A stretch of DNA of 64,000 bases, taken from positions 3,005,501 to 3,069,500 of the forward strand of contig CP018227.1 of assembly GCA_016865035.1 (NCBI GenBank), in the 5' to 3' direction. The notes below the pieces were generated by a model. That model was not told the DNA's origin and did not search any database. It saw only the letters and a program-made list of their open reading frames with translations. Position numbers and translations under genes: made by a program. This DNA is from Kordiimonadales bacterium IMCC3096 (GTDB taxonomy: Bacteria; Pseudomonadota; Alphaproteobacteria; Minwuiales; Minwuiaceae). Positions 26,210-35,622 of the stretch are shown here, piece after piece; the first letter of the stretch is position 1; each line of letters starts with the position of its first letter.

Positions 26210-27067
26210 ATGTGGCAGCGAACCAAGGACCTGATACGCAACGCCGGACACCGGGCCAAGGTCGCGGTCTCGGCGCATGATCGGGTGCTGCCGGATTTCA
26301 TCATCGTCGGCGCGCAGAAGGCCGGGACAACCTCCCTGCACCATTATCTGCAGCAGCATCCGCTGGTCCTGCCGCCGTCGTCGAAGGAAGTGCATTACTT
26401 CGATTATGGCTATCCGCGCGGGGAGAACTGGTATCGCGGCCATTTCGCCCGTACGGCGGAGAAGCTGGAACTGGAGAAGCAACTCGGCGCGGCGGTGCTG
26501 ACGTTCGAGGCCAGCCCCTATTACATGTATCACCCGCTGGCGATCGAGCGGATGGCGGCGGACCTGCCCGGCGTGCGCGTCATCGCCATGCTGCGCGACC
26601 CCATCGACCGCACCTTCTCCCACTACTGGCACGAGAAGAAGAAGGATCAGGACGATCTCTCGCTGGCCGATGCCATCGCGCGGGAGCCGGAACGGCTGGC
26701 AGGGGAGGCCGAGAAGATCCGCCAGGATCCGAACTACCAGTCATGGGCGCATCAGCATTTCTCCTACGTCGACCGCAGCCGTTACGCGCCGCAGGTCGAG
26801 CGTCTGCAGTCGGTGCTGGGGGCGGAGAATGTCTGCCTGATCAAGTCGGAAGCCTTCTTCGCGGACCCCGAGACGGAAACCGAGCGTGTCTTCGGCTTCC
26901 TGGAACTGGAACCGGCCCACGGCATCGACTATGCGCCGCAGAATGTCGGCGGCTACGACGACCGCATTCCGGCGGACGTGCGCGCGATGCTTCGGGACAT
27001 GTTCGCCGATGACTATGCCCGCCTGCGCGAGATCGCCGGGCCGCAGTTCGACTGGTTCGAGGGCTGA
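26210..27067 (+). CDS. PAPS-dependent sulfotransferase domain protein
   Basis: A 285-residue sulfotransferase. The 5'-phosphosulfate loop is at about 33-43 (VGAQKAGTTSL) and the 3'-phosphate site at about 128-138 (LRDPIDRTFSHYW, with Arg129 and Ser137). It resembles heparan-type N/O-sulfotransferases, which transfer sulfate from PAPS to sugars or lipids. The ATG at 26210 is preferred; the frame is open from 26117. It is divergent from the arylsulfatase gene with 137 bases between. Confidence 0.92.
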   Translation: MWQRTKDLIRNAGHRAKVAVSAHDRVLPDFIIVGAQKAGTTSLHHYLQQHPLVLPPSSKEVHYFDYGYPRGENWYRGHFARTAEKLELEKQLGAAVLTFEASPYYMYHPLAIERMAADLPGVRVIAMLRDPIDRTFSHYWHEKKKDQDDLSLADAIAREPERLAGEAEKIRQDPNYQSWAHQHFSYVDRSRYAPQVERLQSVLGAENVCLIKSEAFFADPETETERVFGFLELEPAHGIDYAPQNVGGYDDRIPADVRAMLRDMFADDYARLREIAGPQFDWFEG

Positions 27068-27140
27068 GCGGGCTTGCGGTTGGGCCGACCGGGCGTCATA
27101 TGCAAGGGTACGCGAAGATGATCAACCAGAGGTTTCCGTC

Positions 27141-27758
27141 ATGAGCGCTGCCCTGCCACGCCTGTTTCATGCCCCGGCGCGCCTGCTGGCGATGCTGCTG
27201 CTGGCGCTCAGCCTGACCGGTTGCGGTGTGAACGAGATCCCGCGACTGGACGAGGGCGTCAATGCCGCCTGGGCGCAGGTGCAGAACCAGTACCAGCGCC
27301 GTGCCGACCTGATCCCGAATCTGGTGGAAACCGTAAAGGGCTTCGCCGCGCAGGAAAAGGACGTGCTGACCGCTGTTATCGAGGCCCGGGCCAGGGCAAC
27401 GCAGGTTCAGGTCCAGGTGACGCCGGACATGTTGAGCGATCCGAACGCGCTGAAGATATTCGAACAGGCGCAGGGCCAGCTTTCCAGCGCCCTGTCGCGG
27501 CTGCTGGTGACAGTCGAGCGCTACCCCGATCTGAAGAGCTCGCAGAACTTCATCGCCCTGCAGTCGCAACTGGAGGGGACGGAGAACCGGATTGCCGTGG
27601 CGCGGCGGGACTACATCGACGCGGTGCGGGTCTTCAACACCGAACTGCGGACCTTCCCCGGCATCATCTGGGCGACCATCCTTTACGGTGATCTGGAACC
27701 GAAACAGAATTTCCAGGCCGCCCCGGGGGCGGATCAGGCGCCTGCCGTGAAGTTCTGA
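27141..27758 (+). CDS. lemA: LemA-family lipoprotein
   Basis: A 205-residue LemA protein. Residues 1-28 are a lipoprotein signal with lipobox LTGC. The LemA helical core follows (NQYQRRADLIPNLVETVKG; NRIAVARRDYIDAVRVFN; FPGIIW). LemA proteins are envelope proteins of unknown role often encoded with TPM-domain genes, as here. The stop shares one base with the next start. Confidence 0.94.
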   Translation: MSAALPRLFHAPARLLAMLLLALSLTGCGVNEIPRLDEGVNAAWAQVQNQYQRRADLIPNLVETVKGFAAQEKDVLTAVIEARARATQVQVQVTPDMLSDPNALKIFEQAQGQLSSALSRLLVTVERYPDLKSSQNFIALQSQLEGTENRIAVARRDYIDAVRVFNTELRTFPGIIWATILYGDLEPKQNFQAAPGADQAPAVKF

Positions 27759-28519
27759 TGCAGTCCTGCCTGCAACGGAGGGCGACGCGGACCCTGCCGG
27801 TCCTGCTGGCGCTGGTGCTCTGGGCCGGAATGGCCGCTGCCCAGACCTTTCCGCCCCTGACCGGGCGCGTCTTGGATCAGGCCGGGGTGCTGGATGCGGC
27901 AACCAAGCAGCAGCTGACCACCGCTCTGGCAGCCCATGAGAAGGCCACCAGCAATCAGGTCGTCGTCGTTACGCTGCAATCGCTGGAGGGGTACGAGATC
28001 GCCGACTATGGCTATCGTCTGGGCCGGGCCTGGGGGATCGGCCAGGAAGGCCGGAACAATGGCGCCCTGCTGATCGTGGCGCCGACCGAACGCAAGGTGC
28101 GGATCGAGGTCGGCTACGGGCTGGAGGGCAGCCTCACCGACGCGACGTCGCGACTGATCATCGAGAACGAGATCCTTCCCGCCTTTCGCAACGGCGATCT
28201 GGCGGGCGGTATTGTACGTGGCACCAATGCCATCCTGCAGACAATCGCGGGGACCTATGCCCCCCTGCCGAATGAAGCGGATGACGGCAATCCGGAGAGG
28301 ATGGTGGCCCTGTTTCCCATCTTGCTGTTCCTGGTGTTCTTCCTGATGGCGGTACAGGGGGAGGGTGGTGGTCCCCGGTCAGGCCGAAGGCGTGGGCGGA
28401 GGATGCTCTATGGCGGCGGCCTTGCCGGTGGATCAGGCGGCTTCGGTGGCGGCAGCGGTGGTGGATTTGGCGGCGGTGGCGGCGGCTTCGGCGGCGGCGG
28501 ATCGTCGGGGAGCTGGTGA
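27758..28519 (+). CDS. TPM-domain protein (YgcG type)
   Basis: A 253-residue TPM-domain protein. A signal peptide occupies about 1-29 (ending AAAQ). The TPM fold is at about 33-160 (LTGRVLDQAGVLDAATKQQL, GRAWGIGQEGRNNGALLIVAP, RIEVGYGLEG). A membrane helix lies at about 185-203, followed by a Gly-rich tail (GGGSGGGFGGGGGG). The membrane-anchored domain faces the periplasm. It is translationally coupled to lemA (TGATG) and to the next gene. Confidence 0.94.
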   Translation: MQSCLQRRATRTLPVLLALVLWAGMAAAQTFPPLTGRVLDQAGVLDAATKQQLTTALAAHEKATSNQVVVVTLQSLEGYEIADYGYRLGRAWGIGQEGRNNGALLIVAPTERKVRIEVGYGLEGSLTDATSRLIIENEILPAFRNGDLAGGIVRGTNAILQTIAGTYAPLPNEADDGNPERMVALFPILLFLVFFLMAVQGEGGGPRSGRRRGRRMLYGGGLAGGSGGFGGGSGGGFGGGGGGFGGGGSSGSW

Positions 28520-29139
28520 TGGCTGGACATTTTTCGGAACCGGATCGCCAGCGCATCGCGGACGCGATCCGCGCTGTCGAGGCACGGACCAGTGGCGAGA
28601 TCGTTTGTGTCGTCGCCCGCGCCTGCGAACCCTACCTGATCATTGCTGCCCTGTGGTCGTCACTGGCGGGCCTGCTCGGCGGCGGGTTGCTGGTGCTGGG
28701 CGGGGTCGGTCTGTCAGCCGCGCAGCTGATCGGCGTGCAGTCGGGCATCGCCCTGCTGGCCTTTCTGGTGCTGCATCACATGCCGCTGCGCATGGCGCTG
28801 GTACCGCGCAGGGTGAAGCAGCGTCGCGCGGCGCGGCTGGCCCGGACCCAGTTCCTGGGACAGGGGCTGCACCAAACGGCCGACCGCACCGGCATCCTGA
28901 TCTTTGCCGCAATGGCCGAACATCACGTGGAGATCATTGCCGACGCGGGCATCAACGCGGTTGTTGATCCCGGTACCTGGGACAGCATCGTCGATGGTTT
29001 CACCAGCCACATGAAACAGGGCCGGACCGTGGATGCCTTTGTCGATGCCATCTCCGCTGCCGGTGCGGAACTGGACGGGCATTTCCCGCGCCAGCCTGAT
29101 GACCGCGACGAACTGCCGAACCATCTGGTCGAGATCTGA
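28519..29139 (+). CDS. Second TPM-domain protein with two membrane helices
   Basis: A 206-residue TPM-domain variant. The N-terminal half of the domain (IADAIRAVEARTSGEIVCVVARACEPY) is followed by two membrane helices (about 40-80), and the second half (LIFAAMAEHHVEIIADAGI) returns afterwards. This split topology is usual for the second TPM gene in lemA operons. The ATG at 28519 overlaps the previous stop (TGATG). Function is unknown. Confidence 0.88.
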   Translation: MAGHFSEPDRQRIADAIRAVEARTSGEIVCVVARACEPYLIIAALWSSLAGLLGGGLLVLGGVGLSAAQLIGVQSGIALLAFLVLHHMPLRMALVPRRVKQRRAARLARTQFLGQGLHQTADRTGILIFAAMAEHHVEIIADAGINAVVDPGTWDSIVDGFTSHMKQGRTVDAFVDAISAAGAELDGHFPRQPDDRDELPNHLVEI

Positions 29140-29144
29140 AGCCC

Positions 29145-30428
29145 TCAACCGAACCCGGCAGCCGTCGGCAGCCATGTGGCGAGGTCGGGGAACGCGAGGA
29201 CGGCGGCGAGGCCGAACAGCAGCAGGAAGACATAGGGGAAGATGCCACGGATGACCTCCGCCAGCGGCGCGTCGGCAATACCCTTGATGACGAACAGGTT
29301 CATGCCCACCGGCGGTGTGATCAGCGCCAGTTCCAGATTGATCATCAGCAGCACGCCGTACCAGACCGGGTCGATGCCCAGTTGCAGCAGCACGGGGTAG
29401 ATGATCGGTGTGGTGATCAGGATGATCGAGATCGTCTCCAGGAACATGCCCAGGATGAAGATCACGGCCATGACCGCCAGCACGAACATCAGCGGTGTCA
29501 GTTGGTAGGTGACGACGGTCTCGACCAGTTCGGCCGGCAGGCGGATGATGGTCACGGCGTGTCCGAAGATCGCCGCGGCGGCCAGGATCATGAACAGCAT
29601 GGCGGTCGTGCGGACGGTTTCCTGCGAGGTTTCCCACAGGTCGCGCCAGCCGAAGTTGCGATAGACCACGACACCGACGAACAGGGCATAGAAGCAGCCG
29701 ATGGCTGCCGCCTCAGATGCCGTGAAGATTCCGAGATAGATGCCGCCCAGCACCACGGGGGGCATCATCAGGGCCCAGAAGGCGCGACCGACCGCACGGG
29801 CGCATTCACGGAACCCGATCCAGCCGGGATTCTCGATATCCCGTCGCCGGATGGCCGCCCACATGCAGTAGAGCGCAAAGACGAGTGCCATCAGCAGGCC
29901 CGGAATCAGCCCCGCCAGGAACAGCGCGCCGATGGAGACCTCTGTCACGATGGCATAGAGGATCATCGGGCCGGAGGGCGGGATCAGGATTCCCAGCGTG
30001 CCACCCGCGGCGATGACGCCATAGGCGGTATGGGCGGGATAGCCGAACCGGCGCATCTGCGGGATGGCGGCGGTGCCGATGGTCAGTGCGGTGGCGACGG
30101 AAGAACCGGAAATGGCGGCGAAGACCGTGCAGGACAGTACCGTCGCGATGCCCAGGCCACCTGGCAGGTGCCGGACCATGGCATTGGCGGCCTCATAGAG
30201 GTGATCGACCACCCTGGACCGGATCATGATGAAGGCCATGAAGGCGAACATCGGGATCGCGGTCAGCAGATTGTTGTTCAGCTTGGCGAAGACCGTGTCG
30301 GCAATCGAGTGCACATGGCCTTCGGTCAGCAGGGTGATGATCAGGGATGCCAGCCCGAGCGCGGCAAAGATCGGTGCGCCGGTCAGCAGCAGTACCAGCA
30401 GCAGGCCGAGGATCAGGACAAGTGTCAT
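29145..30428 (-). CDS. dctM: TRAP transporter large permease DctM
   Basis: A 427-residue DctM-type permease, the transport subunit of a tripartite ATP-independent periplasmic transporter. About 12 helices are predicted. Family motifs include SGSSVATALTIGTAAIPQM, GGTLGILIPPSGPMILYAI and ALITPPVGMNLFVI. The ATG at 30428 overlaps the dctQ stop by 4 bases. It forms a complete TRAP system with the two genes upstream. Confidence 0.95.
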   Translation of the reverse strand: MTLVLILGLLLVLLLTGAPIFAALGLASLIITLLTEGHVHSIADTVFAKLNNNLLTAIPMFAFMAFIMIRSRVVDHLYEAANAMVRHLPGGLGIATVLSCTVFAAISGSSVATALTIGTAAIPQMRRFGYPAHTAYGVIAAGGTLGILIPPSGPMILYAIVTEVSIGALFLAGLIPGLLMALVFALYCMWAAIRRRDIENPGWIGFRECARAVGRAFWALMMPPVVLGGIYLGIFTASEAAAIGCFYALFVGVVVYRNFGWRDLWETSQETVRTTAMLFMILAAAAIFGHAVTIIRLPAELVETVVTYQLTPLMFVLAVMAVIFILGMFLETISIILITTPIIYPVLLQLGIDPVWYGVLLMINLELALITPPVGMNLFVIKGIADAPLAEVIRGIFPYVFLLLFGLAAVLAFPDLATWLPTAAGFG

Positions 30429-30970
30429 CGGTCGCCCCGCCCGCCGCTCAGAATGGAGAGCAGGCGCGCCACCGCCACGGCAATGACCAGAACCGATCCG
30501 ACGATCAGGGCAAGCTGCGGAATCCACATCGGCACGGCCAGATAGCCGTCGGAATAGACACCGAAGTCATAGGAAAACCGGACAGCGGTGATGCCACTGA
30601 CCAGGATCGCCAGCATGACCAGTATGGCCGCAATCATGCCCCAGACCGAGGCCAAGCGACGGCCATTGCCCTTGAGGCGGCCTGACAGCAGGTCGACGCT
30701 GATGTGGTCGCCGCGCCGCAGCGTCTCCGCCGCGCCCAGCATGACTATGGCGACCACGAGATAGCCGGAGAGTTCGTCGGTCCAGGTCACCGGCGTGCCG
30801 AGCACATAGCGCTTGAAGACGCTGTAGCCGGTGATGGCCAGAACGACGAGCACCCCCAGCGCGGCCAGACCGAGGCCCAGCCGCGCCACGGGTGTCACCA
30901 GACGCTCCGGCAGGCCGGGTGCGGGCGTCGTGCCGTCACCCCCTGCACCATGTCGTTCAACAGGGTTCAT
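30425..30970 (-). CDS. dctQ: TRAP transporter small permease DctQ
   Basis: A 181-residue DctQ protein with four membrane helices. The signature VTWTDELSGYLVVAIVMLGAAETLRRGDHI is present, cited by its core TWTDELSGYLVV. It bridges the binding protein and DctM. It begins 39 bases after dctP and overlaps dctM by 4 bases. Confidence 0.93.
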   Translation of the reverse strand: MNPVERHGAGGDGTTPAPGLPERLVTPVARLGLGLAALGVLVVLAITGYSVFKRYVLGTPVTWTDELSGYLVVAIVMLGAAETLRRGDHISVDLLSGRLKGNGRRLASVWGMIAAILVMLAILVSGITAVRFSYDFGVYSDGYLAVPMWIPQLALIVGSVLVIAVAVARLLSILSGGRGDR

Positions 30971-31009
30971 GGTGCTGCCTGCCGTGCGATCCGAAGCGGT
31001 GGTTGCCGC

Positions 31010-32011
31010 TTACTTGCCGATCTGGTTGACCAGTTCCAGCAGCTTCTTGCCTTCGTCACCGGTTTCCTCGGCGAAGGCGGCATCGAATGCCGGACCCATC
31101 GCCGCCTTCATCACCGCGGCCTGCTCTGCCGTGTGGATGTGGACGGTCACATTCTTGGTGGCGAGGTTGTACGGCGCGGAACCGGCAGCCTTCTCGGTCT
31201 CCTCGACCGCCCAGACGGCAGCCTTTGCACCGGCGGCGTCCAGCGCAGCCTTGTTGGCATCGCTCAGGCCGTCATACCAGGCCGGGTTGACGTAGCCATG
31301 GAAGAAGACGCTGAACAGCGGCGAGGCCACGACCTGATCCTGGACTTCGTAGTACTTGCGTGACCAGGTGGCGGCGATGTCGGTCAGACCCGCATCGATG
31401 ACACCGGTGGACAGCGCCTGATAGACCTTGGAGCCGGACATGGCCGACGGCGCGGCACCCATGGCGCGCAGGCCGGCATCGACAATCGGGTTCAGGCCGC
31501 GAATCTTGACGCCCTGAAAATCAGCCGGGGTCAGCAGCGCCTTGCCCTTCGAGGTATAGGCGCTCATCCGGGTGGTGAACAGCCAGGCAACGTTGCGCAC
31601 GCCCTTCTCCAGCAGGGCCGCCTCGAGATACTTCGCGGCCTCCGATCCCGGCCAGTTGGCCAGGACGTCCTTGCTGGTCACGGCATAGGGCTTCAGCGTG
31701 ACATTCATCAGCGGCAGGGTCTTGCCCCACTGGAAGTTCACGGAGAAGGCGCATTCGATGCTGCCCTTGGCGACGGAGGGGATGTTTTCCTTCGCGCCCG
31801 AAAGGCTGTTGGCACCGAAGACCTGCACGTCGATGTCGCCATTCGACTGGGCCTCGACCTCGGCGGCCCAGCGGTCGATGACCTGGGCGATGTGGTGCTG
31901 CGGCGGCAGCTGGTGGCTGCAGCGCATGGCCTCGGCGGCCTGCGCCGTGCCGGACTGGCCAATGCCGGCCAGCGCGGCGGCGGCAACGGCGGTCATCAGA
32001 ATCTTCTTCAT
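31010..32011 (-). CDS. dctP: TRAP transporter substrate-binding protein DctP
   Basis: A 333-residue periplasmic binding protein with a signal peptide at 1-27 (ending AQAAE). DctP features are FQGVKIRGLNPIVDAGLRAMGA, with the Arg that normally binds the substrate carboxylate, and VYQALSTGVIDAGLTD. The C-terminal helices contain NPAWYDGLSDANKAAL. It lies between a CoA-transferase gene and dctQM. A carboxylate ligand is likely; it may be the acid activated by the neighbouring CoA-transferase. Confidence 0.94.
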   Translation of the reverse strand: MKKILMTAVAAAALAGIGQSGTAQAAEAMRCSHQLPPQHHIAQVIDRWAAEVEAQSNGDIDVQVFGANSLSGAKENIPSVAKGSIECAFSVNFQWGKTLPLMNVTLKPYAVTSKDVLANWPGSEAAKYLEAALLEKGVRNVAWLFTTRMSAYTSKGKALLTPADFQGVKIRGLNPIVDAGLRAMGAAPSAMSGSKVYQALSTGVIDAGLTDIAATWSRKYYEVQDQVVASPLFSVFFHGYVNPAWYDGLSDANKAALDAAGAKAAVWAVEETEKAAGSAPYNLATKNVTVHIHTAEQAAVMKAAMGPAFDAAFAEETGDEGKKLLELVNQIGK

Positions 32012-32045
32012 GGGGGGTTCCCTCCTGTCGTTTGTTGATTTCGCC

Positions 32046-33206
32046 CTATTTGCCAGAGGCGGCGGCGATTGTCGAACTGTCCAGGCCAAGTGCACGCAAT
32101 ATGTCGTCGGTATGTTCGCCGATCTCCGGCACGTCCGCCGCGAAGTCCGTGGGCTGACCGTCGAAATCCAGCGGCAGTCCGGGCGCGCGGAAGGCCTTGT
32201 CGTTGTAGGTGGAGGTCAGCAGCCCGCCGGGCCGGTTCACATGCCGGTCGTCATACATCTGCGCCGGACGGGCAATCGGGGCGTAGGGGATGCCCAGCGG
32301 CAGGAAGGCCGCTTCCAGGTCGGCCAGGGTGCGTGTCCTGACCGCCTCCGCGATGATCGGGATGGTCCATGTCCGGGCGTCGATCTGCTGCATCTTCGAT
32401 TTCAGGTCGTCGCGTCCCACCAGATCGTCGAGCCCCAGCAGACCACAGAGCGAATCCCAGTGGCCGAGGGTGACCGCGCCGATGAAGAGCTGCTTGCCAT
32501 CGGCGGTTTCGAAGATGTCATAGACCGGCCAGGAGAAATCCCGCTCCGGCATCGGCGGTGCCTCCGTCCCCACCAGGTCGTACTGCACCATGTGCTGCGC
32601 CACCATCAGCAGGCAGTTCTCGAACAGGCCGACGCGCACTTCGCGGCCCTCGCCGGAGGTGTCCCGGTCCATCAGTGCCGCCATGATGCCCATGGCCCCG
32701 AACATGCCCGCCATGATGTCGTTGGCCGAGGACCCGACCCGCAGTGGCCGCCCCGTCGGGCCGGTCATGTAGGCCAGGCCGGTCATCATCTGCACGACTT
32801 CATCCAGCGCGGTGCGGTCACGGTAGGGGCCGTTCAGGAAGCCCTTGTGCGGCGCCGTGATCAGTCGCGGATAGCGCTGGCGCAGGGTCGCCGAATCCAG
32901 TCCCCGCTTCTCCAGCGAGCCGTCGCGGAAATTCTCGATGAAGACGTCCGCTTCGGCCAGCAGGGCATGCAGTGCGGCCATCCCCGCCTCGCCGTCCAGA
33001 TCCAGCGCGACGGAGCGCTTGCCACGGTTGAAGACGGGGAAGAAGCCGGTGCCCATGCCGGTCAGGGCCCGTGTCCGGTCCCCCTCCGGCGGCTCGATCT
33101 TGATCACGTCGGCACCGAACATGGCCAGGAACATGCCGCAGGACGGCCCCATGATCATGTGGCTCATCTCGACGACGCGAACGCCTGACAGGGTTGTTGG
33201 TTTCAT
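32046..33206 (-). CDS. Class III CoA-transferase (CaiB/BaiF family)
   Basis: A 386-residue CaiB/BaiF protein. It opens with VEMSHMIMGPSCGMFLAMFGADVIKIEPPEGD (core MGPSCGMFLAMFGAD). The catalytic Asp is most likely Asp163 (GSSANDIMAGMFG). It is first in the operon with dctPQM (34 bases before dctP), which suggests that an imported acid is activated to its CoA ester. It is divergent from the second arylsulfatase. Confidence 0.92.
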   Translation of the reverse strand: MKPTTLSGVRVVEMSHMIMGPSCGMFLAMFGADVIKIEPPEGDRTRALTGMGTGFFPVFNRGKRSVALDLDGEAGMAALHALLAEADVFIENFRDGSLEKRGLDSATLRQRYPRLITAPHKGFLNGPYRDRTALDEVVQMMTGLAYMTGPTGRPLRVGSSANDIMAGMFGAMGIMAALMDRDTSGEGREVRVGLFENCLLMVAQHMVQYDLVGTEAPPMPERDFSWPVYDIFETADGKQLFIGAVTLGHWDSLCGLLGLDDLVGRDDLKSKMQQIDARTWTIPIIAEAVRTRTLADLEAAFLPLGIPYAPIARPAQMYDDRHVNRPGGLLTSTYNDKAFRAPGLPLDFDGQPTDFAADVPEIGEHTDDILRALGLDSSTIAAASGK

Positions 33207-33333
33207 GTCTTGCTTCCCCGAGTGTGTTCAGAGTCCGCCTTATAGCCCAGTTCCGGTCGGACGCATCGGGGCTGTCTCTTTCGGTCGGCAATGCGCTAGG
33301 TTCTGCTGCACGCATGACGGGGAGGAATGCAGG

Positions 33334-35595
33334 ATGACGGGAAACAGCGAAGAGTTCGCGGGAAAGATCGGTCGGACAATAGCGGATTCGAAACCCTGGT
33401 GGCCGGAGAAGGTGAAACCGCCGAAGGGCGCCCCGAACATCCTGATGGTGCTGTTCGACGACGTCGGCTTCTCGGACTTCGGCTGCTACGGCTCCACCAT
33501 CCGGACCCCGACCATCGACGCGCTGGCGGGGGAGGGACTGCGCTATTCCGGGTTCCACACGACGGCCATGTGCTCGACCACCCGTGCCGCACTGCTGACC
33601 GGGCGCAACCATCACTCGGTCGGGGTCGGCAGTCTGGCGAACTTCGACAGCGGCTATCCGGGATATACCGGCAAGATATCGAAGCAGGCCGGCACCATCG
33701 CGGAGATGCTGCGGGGCCAGGGCTATCGCAACTACATGCTGGGCAAGTGGCATGTCACGCCGCTGACGGAGACCGGGGCGACCGGCCCGTTCGACGGCTG
33801 GCCGCTGGGGCGCGGCTTTGACCGGTTCTACGGTTTCATGGACGCGGAGACCGATCAGTTTTCGCCGGAACTGGTGCAGGACAATTCCCACATCGACCCG
33901 CCGGGCACCTTCGCCGACGGCTATCACCTGACGTCCGATCTGGTGGATCAGGCGATCCGTTTCCTGTCCGGCCACATCGCCGAGCAGCCTACCGTGCCCT
34001 GGATGACCCTGCTGTCGTTCGGTGCCTGCCACGCGCCGCATCAGGCCCCGTTCGACCTGATCCGGTCCTATGACGAGATGTTCAGCGGCGGCTGGGACGT
34101 GGAGCGGGAGCGCAGGCTGGCGCGGCAGAAGGAACTGGGGCTGGTGCCGCAGGATACCGTGCTGCCGCCGATCAACGACAATGTCCGCCCCTGGGACAAG
34201 CACAGTGCGGACGAGCAGAAGGTCTTCACCCGGCTGCAGTCCGCCTATGCCGCCATGCTGGACCATGCCGACCAGCACCTTGCCCGCCTGGTCGGGTTCC
34301 TGGAGGACGCCGGGGTCCGCGACGACACCATCATCATCGTCATGTCCGACAATGGGGCGAGTCAGGAGGGCGGGCCGTTCGGTTTCGTCAATGCCATGGG
34401 CCCCTACAACGGGCGCAAGGAGTCGGTGGCGGAGAAGCTGGCGCGCATCGATGACATCGGCGGGCCGGACACCCATTCCAATTTCCCCTTCGGCTGGGCG
34501 ATGGCGGCGAACACGCCGCTGAAACGCTACAAGCAGAACACCCATGGCGGCGGCATCCGCGATCCGCTGGTGATTTCCTGGCCCAACGGTCTGGGGCGCG
34601 AAGGCGGGCTGCGCCATCAGTTCGCCCATGTCAGCGACCTGGTCCCGACCCTGCTGGAGATTGTCGGTGTCGAACCGCCCGCCGAGGTGAATGGCGTGCC
34701 GCAGATGCCGCTGGAAGGTGTCAGCTTCGCGGCAAGCCTGAAGGACGCCGACGCGCCGTCACGCGACCGGCCGCAGTATTTCGAGATGTTCGGCCATCGC
34801 GGTCTCTGGCTCGATGGCTGGAAGGCGGTGGCGTTCCATCCGCCCGGAACGCCGTTCGATGACGACGTCTGGGAACTCTATCACCTGGACGCGGACTTCT
34901 CGGAGAGTGCCGATCTGGCTGCCGAACATCCCGAGCGGCTGCAGGCGATGATCGACCACTGGTGGCAGGAGGCGGCGGCCAGGAACGTGCTGCCGCTGGA
35001 TGACCGGTTCGCCGCCCGTTTCGCGGAGAATGCGGAGCGGCATCAGGGGGCGCGGACCCGTTTCGATTTCCACTGGGGCATGGGGCATATCCCGACCGAG
35101 GTGGCACCGGATATCCGCAGCCGCGACTATGACATCACCGCGCACGTTCGGATCGGCGACAGGAAGCCGGAAGGAATCCTGCTGGCCCATGGCGATGCCA
35201 CTTCCGGATACGCGCTGTACATCGACGGGGCGGGGCATCTGGTTCATGTCACCAACATCGGCGGGGAACTGACCGTGTTGCGGTCGCCCGCGGCGATCCC
35301 CGCTGGCACGACGGAACTCGGTCTGACGGCCCGCAACGACACGGACGGCGACGGCATCACCTACCGGCTGCTGATCGACGGGCAGGCGGCCGGGTCACTG
35401 CATTCGCCGCACACCTTCGGCCCGTTCATCTCCTGGTCCGGTCTCGATATCGGCCGGGACCGTGGCAGTCCCGTGGGTCGCTATGGCGCGCCCTACTGCT
35501 TCACCGGCGAACTGCACCGCGTCAGCGTCAGGCTGTACAAGCAGGGCGATCTGGACGGTGAAATGATCGCCAACGCGGAGATGGCGCGACAGTAG
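33334..35595 (+). CDS. Arylsulfatase-family protein with an atypical maturation motif
   Basis: A 753-residue type I sulfatase homologue, similar throughout to the one at 23793-26072. Metal ligands Asp42 and Asp43 (LFDDVGFSDFGCYG), SDNGASQEGG and KQNTHGGG are intact. The maturation motif at 80-84 reads CSTTR, with Thr in place of the Pro of the canonical C-x-P-x-R recognised by formylglycine-generating enzyme. The following TGRNHH is normal. There is no signal peptide. GGAGG precedes the ATG at 33334. It is divergent from the CoA-transferase/TRAP operon. Confidence 0.92.
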   Translation: MTGNSEEFAGKIGRTIADSKPWWPEKVKPPKGAPNILMVLFDDVGFSDFGCYGSTIRTPTIDALAGEGLRYSGFHTTAMCSTTRAALLTGRNHHSVGVGSLANFDSGYPGYTGKISKQAGTIAEMLRGQGYRNYMLGKWHVTPLTETGATGPFDGWPLGRGFDRFYGFMDAETDQFSPELVQDNSHIDPPGTFADGYHLTSDLVDQAIRFLSGHIAEQPTVPWMTLLSFGACHAPHQAPFDLIRSYDEMFSGGWDVERERRLARQKELGLVPQDTVLPPINDNVRPWDKHSADEQKVFTRLQSAYAAMLDHADQHLARLVGFLEDAGVRDDTIIIVMSDNGASQEGGPFGFVNAMGPYNGRKESVAEKLARIDDIGGPDTHSNFPFGWAMAANTPLKRYKQNTHGGGIRDPLVISWPNGLGREGGLRHQFAHVSDLVPTLLEIVGVEPPAEVNGVPQMPLEGVSFAASLKDADAPSRDRPQYFEMFGHRGLWLDGWKAVAFHPPGTPFDDDVWELYHLDADFSESADLAAEHPERLQAMIDHWWQEAAARNVLPLDDRFAARFAENAERHQGARTRFDFHWGMGHIPTEVAPDIRSRDYDITAHVRIGDRKPEGILLAHGDATSGYALYIDGAGHLVHVTNIGGELTVLRSPAAIPAGTTELGLTARNDTDGDGITYRLLIDGQAAGSLHSPHTFGPFISWSGLDIGRDRGSPVGRYGAPYCFTGELHRVSVRLYKQGDLDGEMIANAEMARQ

Positions 35596-35622
35596 CGGTG
35601 GTCCATTGCGCTGACCGGGCCT

